Assembly: GCA_900548455.1 (NCBI GenBank)
Contig: URKQ01000015.1
Span: forward strand, 1 to 64,000
DNA from: an uncultured Clostridium sp.
Lineage (GTDB): Bacteria; Bacillota; Clostridia; Clostridiales; Clostridiaceae
Reading direction: 5' to 3'
Length of the DNA stretch: 64,000 bases
This document shows positions 25,131-33,254 of the stretch, one piece after another. Each line of letters opens with the position of its first letter. Position 1 is the stretch's first letter. The translations under genes were made by a program, and so were the position numbers. Below the pieces are notes generated by a model. That model searched no databases. It saw only the letters and a program-made list of their open reading frames with translations, and was not told the DNA's origin.

Positions 25131-25577
25131 TTATTTTGAAAGTAGACGTGTAATTTCATTTTTAATTTTTTCTTTTAATTCTTTTCGCTGTTCCTCATCT
25201 GGTCTTGTAGATTCATCAAACAATTCCTCATTTGACAATTGATATACGGAGCTAATTATAGGCGTATCACCTTTTATTCTAGGATATAAATGCCAATGAA
25301 TATGAGAGCATCCATTTCCAAGCAGTTCATAGTTCATCTTATCAGGTTTAAATATATTAGAAATAGCCTCCGCTACTATAGACATCTCTTCAAGATGCTT
25401 AATTTTAAAAGAATGTTCTAAGTTATGTAATTCAGGACCATGCTCTTTACAAGCGAAAACAGTATAACCTTTGAATCTCTGAAACCATCCTAAAATGACA
25501 TATCCTGTTTCAAGCTCCATAATAAAATATGGATCATCCTTAATATTTTTTTGACTTTCACACATTTTACAATTCAT
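25131..25577 (-). CDS. HIT domain protein
   Basis: A 148-residue HIT family protein. The start MNCKMCESQKNIKDDPYFIM includes a CxxC pair, and the triad region is GCSHIHWHLYPRIKGDTP (HxHxH with Trp inserted), as in Ap4A-phosphorylase-like HIT proteins. Residues 111-148 (QLSNEELFDESTRPDEEQRK and KEKIKNEITRLL) are a helical tail; the same tail was captured in the chimeric ORF at 26165-27244. GGGGGG precedes the ATG. Likely hydrolyses a nucleotide conjugate in the cytoplasm. Confidence 0.9.
   Translation of the reverse strand: MNCKMCESQKNIKDDPYFIMELETGYVILGWFQRFKGYTVFACKEHGPELHNLEHSFKIKHLEEMSIVAEAISNIFKPDKMNYELLGNGCSHIHWHLYPRIKGDTPIISSVYQLSNEELFDESTRPDEEQRKELKEKIKNEITRLLSK
25160..25243 (-). repeat. 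84-bp repeat, HIT-tail copy
   Basis: Aligns gap-free with 26605-26688 inside the chimeric ORF. It codes for QLSNEELFDE(S/F)TRPDEEQR and KELKEKIK. Only a few base changes separate the copies. Confidence 0.9.
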
Positions 25578-25695
25578 TTTATGACCCCCTAAAAAATATC
25601 AATCATCTTTAATTTGTATAATAATATAATTATAGCAAAAATATATGTTTACCCCCTAAAGATTGTTTCTCAAACTTTAGTTGCTAAATTGGAAC

Positions 25696-26012
25696 TTATC
25701 TTATTCGTACAAAGTTAGATAGTGCTTTGTATTCTCTTAAATATGCACCTCTCTTCATTTCATTTTCATCAGCATATTCTTGATGTTTTGAAAATATTTC
25801 AATTGCCTCTTTTAACGATATCCATCTCGGTTCAAGACCTACCAGCGCTTCTCTTTTTGTTAGTTTTCTTTGTGTTCTGCCTATAAAATCGCATACAAAA
25901 TAGTGGCTTATAAAAAACCATTATCATCTGCTACCACTATCCCCCAACATGCTTCTCGTGTTTTAGTATGTTCTTCAAAGCGATTCTCTCCGTAAATATC
26001 TAATATTTCCAT
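25696..26012 (-). pseudogene. Nudix hydrolase pseudogene with deleted centre
   Basis: The ATG frame reads MEILDIYGENRFEEHTKTRE then CWGIVVADDNG, the start of a Nudix protein, and stops. In the next frame the rest follows: SHYFVCDFIGRTQRKLTKRE, ALVGLEPRWISLKEAIEIFS and RGAYLREYKALSNF, a typical Nudix C-terminal half. The Nudix box (GX5EX7REUXEEXGU), expected between them, is missing, so about 55-60 codons were deleted with a frame change at around 25915. The start region overlaps the second small-ORF copy. Confidence 0.85.
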
Positions 26013-26166
26013 GTAAACCTCTCCATAAAATTCCTATTTATATTATCTTCTAATAATTGAACCCTATCTTTTATTTCATCTATCTCTCTTCTTAGTCTTT
26101 TGTTCTCTCTAAAGAATCTAAGTATTTCTGCAACACCTATAACTATACCAGCAAAAATTAATCTTC
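26000..26166 (-). pseudogene. Small membrane protein gene, 3' remnant (copy B)
   Basis: From LIFAGIVIGVAEILRFF the second copy of the 48-residue gene continues in frame to DRVQLLEDNIN, then extends through RNFMERFTWKY because the original stop is lost. Its 5' end is replaced by the tail of the chimeric GNAT/PNPOx ORF, joined through GATTAAT. The Nudix start codon lies inside its last codons. Confidence 0.85.
26037..26163 (-). repeat. 127-bp repeat, small-ORF body copy B
   Basis: Partner of 24836-24962. Ends in ATTAATC (26157-26163), the shared junction with the chimeric ORF. Confidence 0.9.
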
Positions 26167-26231
26167 AACGTTCATTATATTTGTGAAATTTATATGGGGA
26201 AATTGATTTATAATATTCTAAATTAATTATT
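26157..26231 (-). repeat. 75-bp repeat, PNPOx tail in the chimeric ORF
   Basis: Partner of 25045-25119; here it is part of the full-length chimeric gene. Confidence 0.92.
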
Positions 26232-27244
26232 AATTCATCCCTATTCATTTCTCCTATTGACGGATTATAATTCCAAATTACAAAAGGAGTTATTTCATAT
26301 AGTTCATTATCAACTTTCTCAAAAATAGATACGTACTGTGGAAAGCGTTTGTCGTAAATTTTTCTTTTATTTTTATATTCATCACTTCCATATAGAACAA
26401 CCTTTGCAATTCCATGAATCTGCAACGTTCCAATAGAAACTGCTACATATGGATTTTGTGATATATTTTTACATTTTAAAGTATCTGAATAACTCCCAAA
26501 ATATAAATGTAATTTTTCATCATATGCAAAACAAACAGCAGAATTATCTGGATATTTATTATTTGTTGTTGCCAAATAAAGAAGCTTCTCCTTTTCTAAT
26601 ATACTTTTAATCTTTTCCTTTAATTCTTTTCTCTGCTCCTCATCTGGTCTTGTAAATTCATCAAACAATTCCTCATTTGACAATTGATTAATAAAATATT
26701 CTTTCTTTAATATCGAAAGCATTATCATGTCATGCAGAATATCTCCCATGTAAGAACGTTCTCTTAAAACTCCTTCCTTAACAAAACCTGATTTTTCAAG
26801 TACTCTAATTGATGATTTATTTTCCGAAGACACTGAAGCTTCAATTCTATTAACATCAAGAGTTTTAAATATAAACTCAATTACTGCACTCAATGTTTCA
26901 GTCATGATTCCCTTATTCCAATATTCATACATCAAATCATAGCCTAAATCTACCCTTACCTTTGGCACTTCAATTTCACACTTACAAAAGCCAATAATTT
27001 CTGGCATATTTTTAAAAGAAATCCCCCAAAATATGGCTCTTTTTTCTTTAAACTCATCATTAAACCATTTAATTAAACTTTCTGCTTGACTTATATCGGT
27101 AAATAATTCAAACGTATCATATTTTATAACCTCTGGATTACTTAAAATTTTATATATGTATTCTGCATCTTCCTGTTTTATAGCTCTTAGTTTTAACCTT
27201 TCCGTACATATTTCTGGAAATATATTAAACGCTCTATCTTCCAT
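26165..27244 (-). CDS. Chimeric GNAT - HIT tail - PNPOx-like protein
   Basis: A 359-residue frame built from three sources. Residues 1-185 are a RimJ/RimL-type GNAT (ICTERLKLRAIKQEDAEYIY, YDLMYEYWNKGIMTETLSAV, ENKSSIRVLEKSGF). Residues 187-213 copy the helical tail of the HIT protein next door. Residues 214-359 are a pyridoxamine-phosphate-oxidase-like flavin-binding domain (LLYLATTNNKYPDNSAVCFA, LYFGSYSDTLKCKNISQNPY, LQIHGIAKVV). It is open from end to end, so it may be made as one protein, with the HIT-tail as a linker. Translation seems to use AAGGTGG from within the captured small-ORF start. Whether both catalytic parts fold is unknown. Confidence 0.85.
   Translation of the reverse strand: MEDRAFNIFPEICTERLKLRAIKQEDAEYIYKILSNPEVIKYDTFELFTDISQAESLIKWFNDEFKEKRAIFWGISFKNMPEIIGFCKCEIEVPKVRVDLGYDLMYEYWNKGIMTETLSAVIEFIFKTLDVNRIEASVSSENKSSIRVLEKSGFVKEGVLRERSYMGDILHDMIMLSILKKEYFINQLSNEELFDEFTRPDEEQRKELKEKIKSILEKEKLLYLATTNNKYPDNSAVCFAYDEKLHLYFGSYSDTLKCKNISQNPYVAVSIGTLQIHGIAKVVLYGSDEYKNKRKIYDKRFPQYVSIFEKVDNELYEITPFVIWNYNPSIGEMNRDELIINLEYYKSISPYKFHKYNER
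26605..26688 (-). repeat. 84-bp repeat, HIT tail inside the chimera
   Basis: Partner of 25160-25243; forms the linker between the GNAT and PNPOx-like parts. Confidence 0.9.
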
Positions 27245-27263
27245 AGATTAATCCACCTTCCAT
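27234..27263 (-). pseudogene. Small membrane protein gene, 5' remnant
   Basis: After TAGGAGGTTTAAG a start codon opens MEGGLIYGR and stops. The first six codons equal those of the 48-residue small membrane gene; after GGATTAAT the sequence switches to the start of the chimeric ORF. It leaves a nine-codon leader peptide overlapping the chimera's ATG, which may couple their translation. Confidence 0.8.
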
Positions 27264-27344
27264 CTTAAACCTCCTACAAAAAACCTATTTAAATATTTGT
27301 AGTTCTTCCTTCAAATTTATCTGTTAACTCCCTATTGGTTGATC
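27264..27344 (-). repeat. Leader repeat upstream of the small ORF, copy B
   Basis: Aligns with 24973-25051 over its whole length, starting GATCAACCAATAGG and ending GTAGGAGG. More diverged than the coding repeats, suggesting an older split. Confidence 0.75.
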
Positions 27345-27407
27345 AGTCTAGTAAACGAATAAATCGCATTTCAAAACTTGTCACATACTTATTTAATACA
27401 TCTATAT

Positions 27408-27650
27408 TTAAATGCAATAATGTAAAAGAGTATACCAACCTGATATTGCTACACCTAACATGCTAAGTACTAAAACTATGCTATTTACAATAGTAACTAT
27501 ACCTTCTTTTTCTATAACATTATCACTAATTCTTCTATTAAATATCAATCTAAAAACTGATAAAGATATAATAGTTAACATACAAAAAATAATTAAAAAC
27601 ACTCCATTACCTAGTAGTTCCCAAAATTTAATAAATTCCCAAAACCTCAT
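27408..27650 (-). CDS. Small two-span membrane protein
   Basis: An 80-residue hydrophobic protein with two membrane helices: GVFLIIFCMLTIISLSVFRL (residues 16-35) and IVTIVNSIVLVLSMLGVAIS (51-70), joined by a charged loop FNRRISDNVIEKEG. No family recognised. AGAGGTAC precedes the ATG. It lies alone between the leader repeat and the ASCH gene. Confidence 0.7.
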   Translation of the reverse strand: MRFWEFIKFWELLGNGVFLIIFCMLTIISLSVFRLIFNRRISDNVIEKEGIVTIVNSIVLVLSMLGVAISGWYTLLHYCI

Positions 27651-27687
27651 ATTGTACCTCTTTTCAATACATAACCATAGTTAAACT

Positions 27688-28128
27688 TTAAATTTTAAAT
27701 ACCACTTCAAATTCTTCACATACAACTTTCATATCTTCATTAAATTCCTTACCTACTTCATTCATACACATTGTAAAAAATTTTTCATGACATTTCTTCC
27801 AATGAGATAGTGACTTATCCCCTTCACCTTCTTTAAATGCATGTTCTTCACTTATTTTTTTAAATTCTTCTATATAAACCTTTATTGTTTGAATAACACA
27901 CATAGCCTTATTTTCAGAATCTAAGATAATGCTATATTCTCCTACCTTAGGCAATGGTTCATTTTCTATTTCATATAATGGATAAGCAGAAGCCGTTGCT
28001 GTTTTTTCACCTTTCATAACTAAATCTGCCAGCAAATCAGCTTCAACACCAAATGCCCAAGCCTCATATTCATCTTTAATATTATCATTTATCTTTTTAT
28101 ATTCGAGCCACATTTGTTCAGCATCCAT
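27688..28128 (-). CDS. ASCH domain protein
   Basis: A 146-residue ASCH-fold protein: YEAWAFGVEADLLADLVMKG then EKTATASAYPLYEIENEPLP is the typical RNA/ligand-binding front, and MCVIQTIKVYIEEFKKISEE the central strand-helix. Relatives such as YqfB act as amidohydrolases on acetylcytidine, others bind RNA. Which applies here is not clear. GGGGGAA precedes the start; single gene. Confidence 0.9.
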   Translation of the reverse strand: MDAEQMWLEYKKINDNIKDEYEAWAFGVEADLLADLVMKGEKTATASAYPLYEIENEPLPKVGEYSIILDSENKAMCVIQTIKVYIEEFKKISEEHAFKEGEGDKSLSHWKKCHEKFFTMCMNEVGKEFNEDMKVVCEEFEVVFKI

Positions 28129-28194
28129 AATAAATTCCCCCTGTAAATATTTAATGTAAAAATCTTTTCCTCGAAAATCAAACTGATCCTTTAA

Positions 28195-28962
28195 TTACAA
28201 TTTAAGAGTTGCTTCAACTGCAAACCAAAATAAAGTTTCTCTAATAAATTTTCTATCTACCTCACTTCTTGAATTCCATTCATCACAACTTACGTCATCA
28301 CCACCATAAATAACTTGTCCAAAAATAACTTTTCTATATTCTGCGATTGCACAAAATGCAGAACATTCCATTTCTACTGATAAGCATCCTTCAGACTTTC
28401 TTAATTTTACCTTATCTTTAGTTTCTCTATAAAATGAATCAGTAGTCCAAGTTTTGCCAACTAGATAACTACATTTATGCGCCTTCAAAACACCTTCTAT
28501 TGCCTCAACAGCATCTTTATTAACATAAATTTCTCTGCTTGGTTCAGCATAATGATAAGAAGTACCTTCATCTCTTATTGCTGAGCTAGGTACTATAATG
28601 TGACCTGCTACAATTTCTTTATCTAAGACTCCACCGCTTCCACACGAAATGAATTTTTTCCCTCCTAGAGCAATAACTTCTTCCATAAGAGCACCAGCAA
28701 GTGGTGCTCCAACACCTGGATTAAACACTGTTACTTTATTACCCTTATAATTTAATTCATATATTGGATGTTTCCCCATTTGAGAATAAAGAGCACTAAT
28801 CTCTTTTAAAGTCTCCTCCTTAAGCAATTTTTCAATAACTTCACTATAAAAACACATTATAACCCGTTCAGACATATCTATCTTCTTAATAAATTTTGAT
28901 GGTTCAATGATGTTATCTGATACTTGATCAAATTCAAGTATGGGATATTCTTGGTTAAGCAT
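28195..28962 (-). CDS. Nucleoside phosphorylase
   Basis: A 255-residue enzyme of the PNP/UDP phosphorylase family, which cleaves nucleosides with phosphate. It shows VTVFNPGVGAPLAGALMEEV, FISCGSGGVLDKEIVAGHII, the purine/uridine site region CLSVEMECSAFCAIAEY and the C-terminal acidic DDVSCDEWNS. The VEMECSA motif is typical of uridine-phosphorylase-like members. The start follows AAGGAGGAATAGC; seven earlier codons were rejected. Nucleoside salvage, cytoplasm. Confidence 0.93.
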   Translation of the reverse strand: MLNQEYPILEFDQVSDNIIEPSKFIKKIDMSERVIMCFYSEVIEKLLKEETLKEISALYSQMGKHPIYELNYKGNKVTVFNPGVGAPLAGALMEEVIALGGKKFISCGSGGVLDKEIVAGHIIVPSSAIRDEGTSYHYAEPSREIYVNKDAVEAIEGVLKAHKCSYLVGKTWTTDSFYRETKDKVKLRKSEGCLSVEMECSAFCAIAEYRKVIFGQVIYGGDDVSCDEWNSRSEVDRKFIRETLFWFAVEATLKL

Positions 28963-29018
28963 GCTATTCCTCCTTAAATTCATACCTTTATAAACACTGT
29001 AAATACTACTTTCTACCT

Positions 29019-29058
29019 TAAAAATACCGTGTATTGATTTTTAAATTACACGGTATCC
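29019..29058 (-). terminator. Terminator of the GyrI-like gene
   Basis: Arms ATACCGTGTA and TACACGGTAT with a small AT-rich inner part, followed on the minus strand by TTTTTAAGG. The arm sequence resembles the terminator at 24131-24172. Confidence 0.75.
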
Positions 29059-29063
29059 CATAT

Positions 29064-29552
29064 TTATTTCTTTAGAACTATTGGTATATAAAAATCTTCA
29101 AGACAAAACTTCTTCTCTTGAAGCCAACCAGGTGTTACTATATGAAACATTGGAAATCTTCTATAGGAATCATTATTAGGTGTTGGAAGTGAAAATAATT
29201 CACTATTATCTACCCACTCTTTTATTTCCTCTTGAGTCTGCATCCAATCCTGGGCATTATCTAAATCTGCATCAATACATACACCTACAGCATAAAGTCC
29301 AAATGGAAATTCAATAATCTCATATCCACCACAGTCTTCCTCTCTAGCTGATGCTGGCAAAGCATATATCCACTCTGTTGCTTTAACCTCCTCGTTATAC
29401 CACATAAAATCTCGCGGCATTAACTCACAGGTTAAGCTACTGTGATAATCTGAAAACCACTTATTAAATGCTTCAAATGCCTCCATAGTATAAATTGGTC
29501 CTGATGTAACTACTTTCATTTTTGGGATTTCAATAACACGAATTTTTTGCAT
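29064..29552 (-). CDS. GyrI-like/effector-binding domain protein
   Basis: A 162-residue single-domain protein with the GyrI-like pattern: IRVIEIPKMKVVTSGPIYTM, CGGYEIIEFPFGLYAVGVCI, and the C-terminal GWLQEKKFCLEDFYIPI. Such stand-alone domains bind hydrophobic ligands without a DNA-binding part. It follows the multi-span membrane protein gene by only 15 bases, so they are in one operon; a ligand-binding protein with a membrane partner is a plausible pair. Confidence 0.72.
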   Translation of the reverse strand: MQKIRVIEIPKMKVVTSGPIYTMEAFEAFNKWFSDYHSSLTCELMPRDFMWYNEEVKATEWIYALPASAREEDCGGYEIIEFPFGLYAVGVCIDADLDNAQDWMQTQEEIKEWVDNSELFSLPTPNNDSYRRFPMFHIVTPGWLQEKKFCLEDFYIPIVLKK

Positions 29553-29567
29553 AATTATCCTCCTAAT

Positions 29568-30443
29568 TTACTTAATATCTTTATAAAGTCTAATATTAAA
29601 ATATAGAGCAACACTTGCTAGCAGAACAAATATACCTAGTTTTGTAATAAGTGCTTGTATAGGTATTTCAATTCCTGCCAATTTTTGAAAAACTGATTGA
29701 ACTGGAAGCATTATTCCAATGACACTACACAAATTTAGAATTATAGCAAGAAGTACATCTCCCATTCCATCTTTCTTTTTAAGTAAATATAAACATATAA
29801 ATATTGTTGGACTAATTATTCCCATATCAAGAACATAGGTGATTTCAGTTGTATATACCTCTATAAGTGCTAATGATTCCTTATTTACTAACGATGTGAA
29901 AATGTCTGGTAACCAAGCTACAAAAAGAGCTATTCCTGTTAATATTAAAAAAATACTTAATCCCCTTGATGGTAGAATCCATTTTTGCATTCTTCTTAAT
30001 TCATCTATCCTTATACTTTTTAATAAAATAATAAAAGCAAAGAATGTACTAGAAAATAAAGCTATGTATGCTAAATGAAGTGCATTATAAGTAACACCAA
30101 AAACAATGCTTGTAGAATAATATAATATTGTTCCTACAACTGATATAAGAGCTAATTTTGACTTAATTGTTCTTTTTTTTATTTCATTAATTAATGTAAC
30201 TATTGCCATTGGAACTACTAAAAACAGCATTGTAAAATCGCTACCTATAAAAATAGGAGCTTTAAAATATGAATCATGAGCATATATACCGCTTCCAAAA
30301 ATTTTAACGCCATTACCATATTGGTTAGCGATTATGTAACTTTTATCAATGTTGAATGCTCCTATTCCCACTACTGTTATTATAATCAAAATAGAAATAA
30401 TACATATTACTAACACATCAATGACCATTAATTTCTTTTTCAT
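29568..30443 (-). CDS. Polytopic membrane protein, unknown function
   Basis: A 291-residue protein with about eight membrane helices (start MVIDVLVICIISILIIITVV, others near residues 75-95, 105-125, 130-150, 165-185, 210-230, 240-260 and 265-285) and small loops. I do not recognise a transporter family. A short extracellular part (NQYGNGVKIFGSGIYAHDSY) follows TM1. AAGGGGAT precedes the ATG. Likely co-expressed with the GyrI-like gene downstream. Confidence 0.8.
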   Translation of the reverse strand: MKKKLMVIDVLVICIISILIIITVVGIGAFNIDKSYIIANQYGNGVKIFGSGIYAHDSYFKAPIFIGSDFTMLFLVVPMAIVTLINEIKKRTIKSKLALISVVGTILYYSTSIVFGVTYNALHLAYIALFSSTFFAFIILLKSIRIDELRRMQKWILPSRGLSIFLILTGIALFVAWLPDIFTSLVNKESLALIEVYTTEITYVLDMGIISPTIFICLYLLKKKDGMGDVLLAIILNLCSVIGIMLPVQSVFQKLAGIEIPIQALITKLGIFVLLASVALYFNIRLYKDIK

Positions 30444-30574
30444 GACAATATCCCCTTCAATATAAGCAATTCTACACTATTAATTTTATTTATGAACTTT
30501 TTCTATATTATACCATAATTTATAATTTTAGTTATAGTATTGCGAAAATATAATTCAAAAGTCCATCTCAATAG

Positions 30575-30611
30575 AAAAAGAGATTGATAAGTCATATACC
30601 AATCTCTTTTC
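30575..30611 (-). terminator. Terminator of the 471-residue protein gene
   Basis: Arms GAAAAGAGATTGG and CAATCTCTTTTTC around a 14-base loop, T-rich on the exit side, 25 bases past the stop codon. Confidence 0.8.
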
Positions 30612-30633
30612 ATTACATCTCTTTAATTTATTA

Positions 30634-32049
30634 CTATACCATTACAGCTAACCCTATAAGATTAGTATCCTTAAGATTCCAAAGTTCTTCTGCAAAGTTG
30701 GCATGTCTCCATGTTGCCACCTTTTCCCTCGAACACTTACCATCATTGGATAAAAAATATGCATATACAAATCTTCGATTAACCGGTTGTTCATATTCTA
30801 GACTATCAGCTACAAATCTAGCATTACTATCTGTTCCTGATGCTGTTATAAATCCACCCTCATCTAAACTAAAAAATATTTCATAAAGACTTTTATTCCC
30901 TCCATAGTCTTCATAAACCTGAGAGAACCAATTTCTATTTGGCACGGAATTTCCTCCTGCTTTAGTAAATGGTTGTATATACCATACTGCTACATCATCT
31001 TTTTTAGTAACAGTAGGCACAATCTGCCTATATGCCTGAGCCATTAACAATTTGGTATGACCAGATACTTGATAAAACCGTTGATTGTCTGGACGTCTTT
31101 TTACTTGTCTAGATATTGATAATTCATATATTTGCTTAACTTGTTCATCTAAATTACTTAATTGAGTCTCTAACATAATTATTTTTGATTGAACTTTTTC
31201 ATCTTGAAGATGTGCCATAATAGATAATCTTGAAAGATTAGCTAAAGATGTATACATTGCTAATCCTGAACTTTGAAATGCCTCTCTTTTTTCATACCCA
31301 AGATGTTCCCATTTATAATTAACTAAAGCAAGCTCATCAAAAGCTTGAAAAATATCTTTGCCTGTTACTATATCTTTTTTTAAAAGTTTACTTCCATATA
31401 ACATAACTGCATCACAAAAAGAATTACCATCTATACTTTCATAATATAATTGTAAAAGAAGTTCTTTCTGACTCTTTCCAACTACTTCATCAATTTTTCC
31501 AGAACCTCCTGAAAAACTACATTCTATTTTTCTTATTGCACCCATATACCGTTTATTAATTATACTTACCAAATCAGTATCATCATTAAATGCATTTATT
31601 TGTCTTTTTAAATTATCTTCAATCAATCTTTCTTCTAACTTTTGTATAGACTTTTTAATATTCTCTAGCTCGCTTTGTATTTTTTCTAATGTCTCTTGAG
31701 TCTTTGATTCACTATTTTGACTAAAAAAACCATATATTTTTTCAGCTCCCCATTTTAAATCTGCAGGTTTAATTCCTTGAGCTGCCTTCATTAAAAATTG
31801 AAGTTCAAATATAATTATCTCAACTGCTGTTTTATAACTTGTCCCAAAAGGTTCAACATACAAAGTATCCTTTAACTCATCTTTAAATCTTTTATCATTA
31901 TAGCATTTATAACATTTATAAATTTTATAACAATCAAAATCTTCTTCCTTGCAATATTCTTTATATGAATACAGTATACACTTGTCCCAATCATAAGGAG
32001 GATCCACATATTTCTTTTCATACCTTCGTATACAATTATTGCAACTCAT
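30634..32049 (-). CDS. Large protein of unknown function (Cys-rich head, helical middle)
   Basis: A 471-residue protein I cannot place. Residues 1-55 hold seven cysteines (CNNC at 3-6, then CYKCYND) and many Tyr, possibly a metal-binding head. Residues 105-150 form a charged coiled coil (EKIQSELENIKKSIQKLEER). Residues 160-330 are mainly helical with QKELLLQLYYESIDGNSFCD and RLSIMAHLQDEKVQSKIIML. Residues 340-471 are richer in strands and aromatic residues. There is no signal peptide. The gene is a single unit with its own GGAGGT site and terminator. A helical toxin-like or defence effector is one reading, but nothing proves it. Confidence 0.8.
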   Translation of the reverse strand: MSCNNCIRRYEKKYVDPPYDWDKCILYSYKEYCKEEDFDCYKIYKCYKCYNDKRFKDELKDTLYVEPFGTSYKTAVEIIIFELQFLMKAAQGIKPADLKWGAEKIYGFFSQNSESKTQETLEKIQSELENIKKSIQKLEERLIEDNLKRQINAFNDDTDLVSIINKRYMGAIRKIECSFSGGSGKIDEVVGKSQKELLLQLYYESIDGNSFCDAVMLYGSKLLKKDIVTGKDIFQAFDELALVNYKWEHLGYEKREAFQSSGLAMYTSLANLSRLSIMAHLQDEKVQSKIIMLETQLSNLDEQVKQIYELSISRQVKRRPDNQRFYQVSGHTKLLMAQAYRQIVPTVTKKDDVAVWYIQPFTKAGGNSVPNRNWFSQVYEDYGGNKSLYEIFFSLDEGGFITASGTDSNARFVADSLEYEQPVNRRFVYAYFLSNDGKCSREKVATWRHANFAEELWNLKDTNLIGLAVMV

Positions 32050-32222
32050 TATTTATACCTCCACAGTATTATAATTATGCATTCAGTACATTTTATGTAT
32101 GTAAAATTAAAACAGTTACTCATTTTGGTAAATACTCATTGTTAGATACATAATTTTTATTTCCTATTTCACAGACTCTATAGGAATTCAATTAATAAAC
32201 TATTTTCATAAATAAAAAACTT

Positions 32223-32480
32223 TTATTTTTCCGACCTTTTCCACAATAACCATCTAGTATCTAAAACAGTAGCCTTGTCTTTAGTAATAATGTCATCACA
32301 TGGAAAATCTATGCATTGTTCGCAATATACAAGTCCCTTAGAATCAACACAATCAAATGTGTAGCAATCACCAGCGGTATGCTGCTTTCTACATCCTGCA
32401 CACTCTCCGTTTATATGTGTTGGACAACTTCCACAGTAAAAACCACATTTACTGATTAAGCTTTCAATATCTACTTTCAA
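32223..32480 (-). CDS. DUF3795 small protein
   Basis: An 85-residue Cys-rich protein with KCGFYCGSCPTHINGECAGC, CYTFDCVDSKGLVYCEQCID and FPCDD, the compact DUF3795 arrangement expected to bind zinc or a cluster. The start is TTG with GGAGGATTAATC ahead. A second, larger DUF3795 gene lies at 23173-23547. Function unknown. Confidence 0.85.
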   Translation of the reverse strand: MKVDIESLISKCGFYCGSCPTHINGECAGCRKQHTAGDCYTFDCVDSKGLVYCEQCIDFPCDDIITKDKATVLDTRWLLWKRSEK

Positions 32481-32561
32481 GATTAATCCTCCTATTTTAC
32501 ATCATAAATTTCTCATGCTTTCTTTAAAACTGCAGAAATAAATTCATTTTTAGCAGCTTCA

Positions 32562-33215
32562 TTATACTATCTCATAATCGTATGTATCTAAATTAACAAT
32601 TCGTGCTCTAGTATCACATTTTGCTATATATATTAATTTTCCATCCTTATCAATACAATAAGAAATAGGAATAGATGTTCCACAATTTCTATATGATCCA
32701 TCAGCATGGCTTGTCCCCATTATAATAGTTTTATATGTTTTGGCAATTATTTTAGCCTCATTCACCCACTGTTCAAATTGTGCATCACTAAACATTCCCA
32801 CTCCAATTGGGTGTGAAATAAAGTCAATATCTATCTCTAGTTTTTTTAAATCTCTCATTCCTTTTAGTATTTCCATGCATAATAGATACCCAATGTTTAC
32901 ACCATCAAAATTAACATATAACGGTAGATTTAACTCTTCTTTTTCATCTGGTAAAGTTTTAGCTCTCTCTAAAATTATCTCTCCAGTATTACTAATTATT
33001 GCTGCTCTATCTTTATTGTTTTTACGATAGGATGTAATTATTACAATACTATTTTCTTTTGCAAGGTTACAGGCATCCCCTAAATTCTTTTCATTTGAAA
33101 GATACCCCTCTGGATAAAGTACAATATCTATATTCTTTTTTTTCCCAATAACTATATCTTTTTTAAGTTGAACTATTCCTTCTTCATGAACTGGTTGTCC
33201 TATTAAAACTTTCAT
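32562..33215 (-). CDS. Carbon-nitrogen hydrolase family protein
   Basis: A 217-residue member of the nitrilase superfamily, which hydrolyses amides or nitriles with a Glu-Lys-Cys triad. The Glu is in IDIVLYPEGYLS, the Cys in IGYLLCMEILKG; the Lys is probably in ERAKTLPDEKE. It is short compared with the usual 260-300 residues and may be a minimal form. The in-frame start 12 codons upstream was rejected in favour of ATG after ACGGAG. Single gene before a lipoprotein gene; acyl substrate unknown. Confidence 0.85.
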   Translation of the reverse strand: MKVLIGQPVHEEGIVQLKKDIVIGKKKNIDIVLYPEGYLSNEKNLGDACNLAKENSIVIITSYRKNNKDRAAIISNTGEIILERAKTLPDEKEELNLPLYVNFDGVNIGYLLCMEILKGMRDLKKLEIDIDFISHPIGVGMFSDAQFEQWVNEAKIIAKTYKTIIMGTSHADGSYRNCGTSIPISYCIDKDGKLIYIAKCDTRARIVNLDTYDYEIV

Positions 33216-33254
33216 ACATAACTCCGTTAAAATTATTTTGATAATTCTCACACT

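Noticed and set aside
26157..27253. Classical insertion sequence with a 7-bp target duplication
   Set aside because: The insert has no transposase and no terminal inverted repeats; GATTAAT is frequent in such AT-rich DNA.
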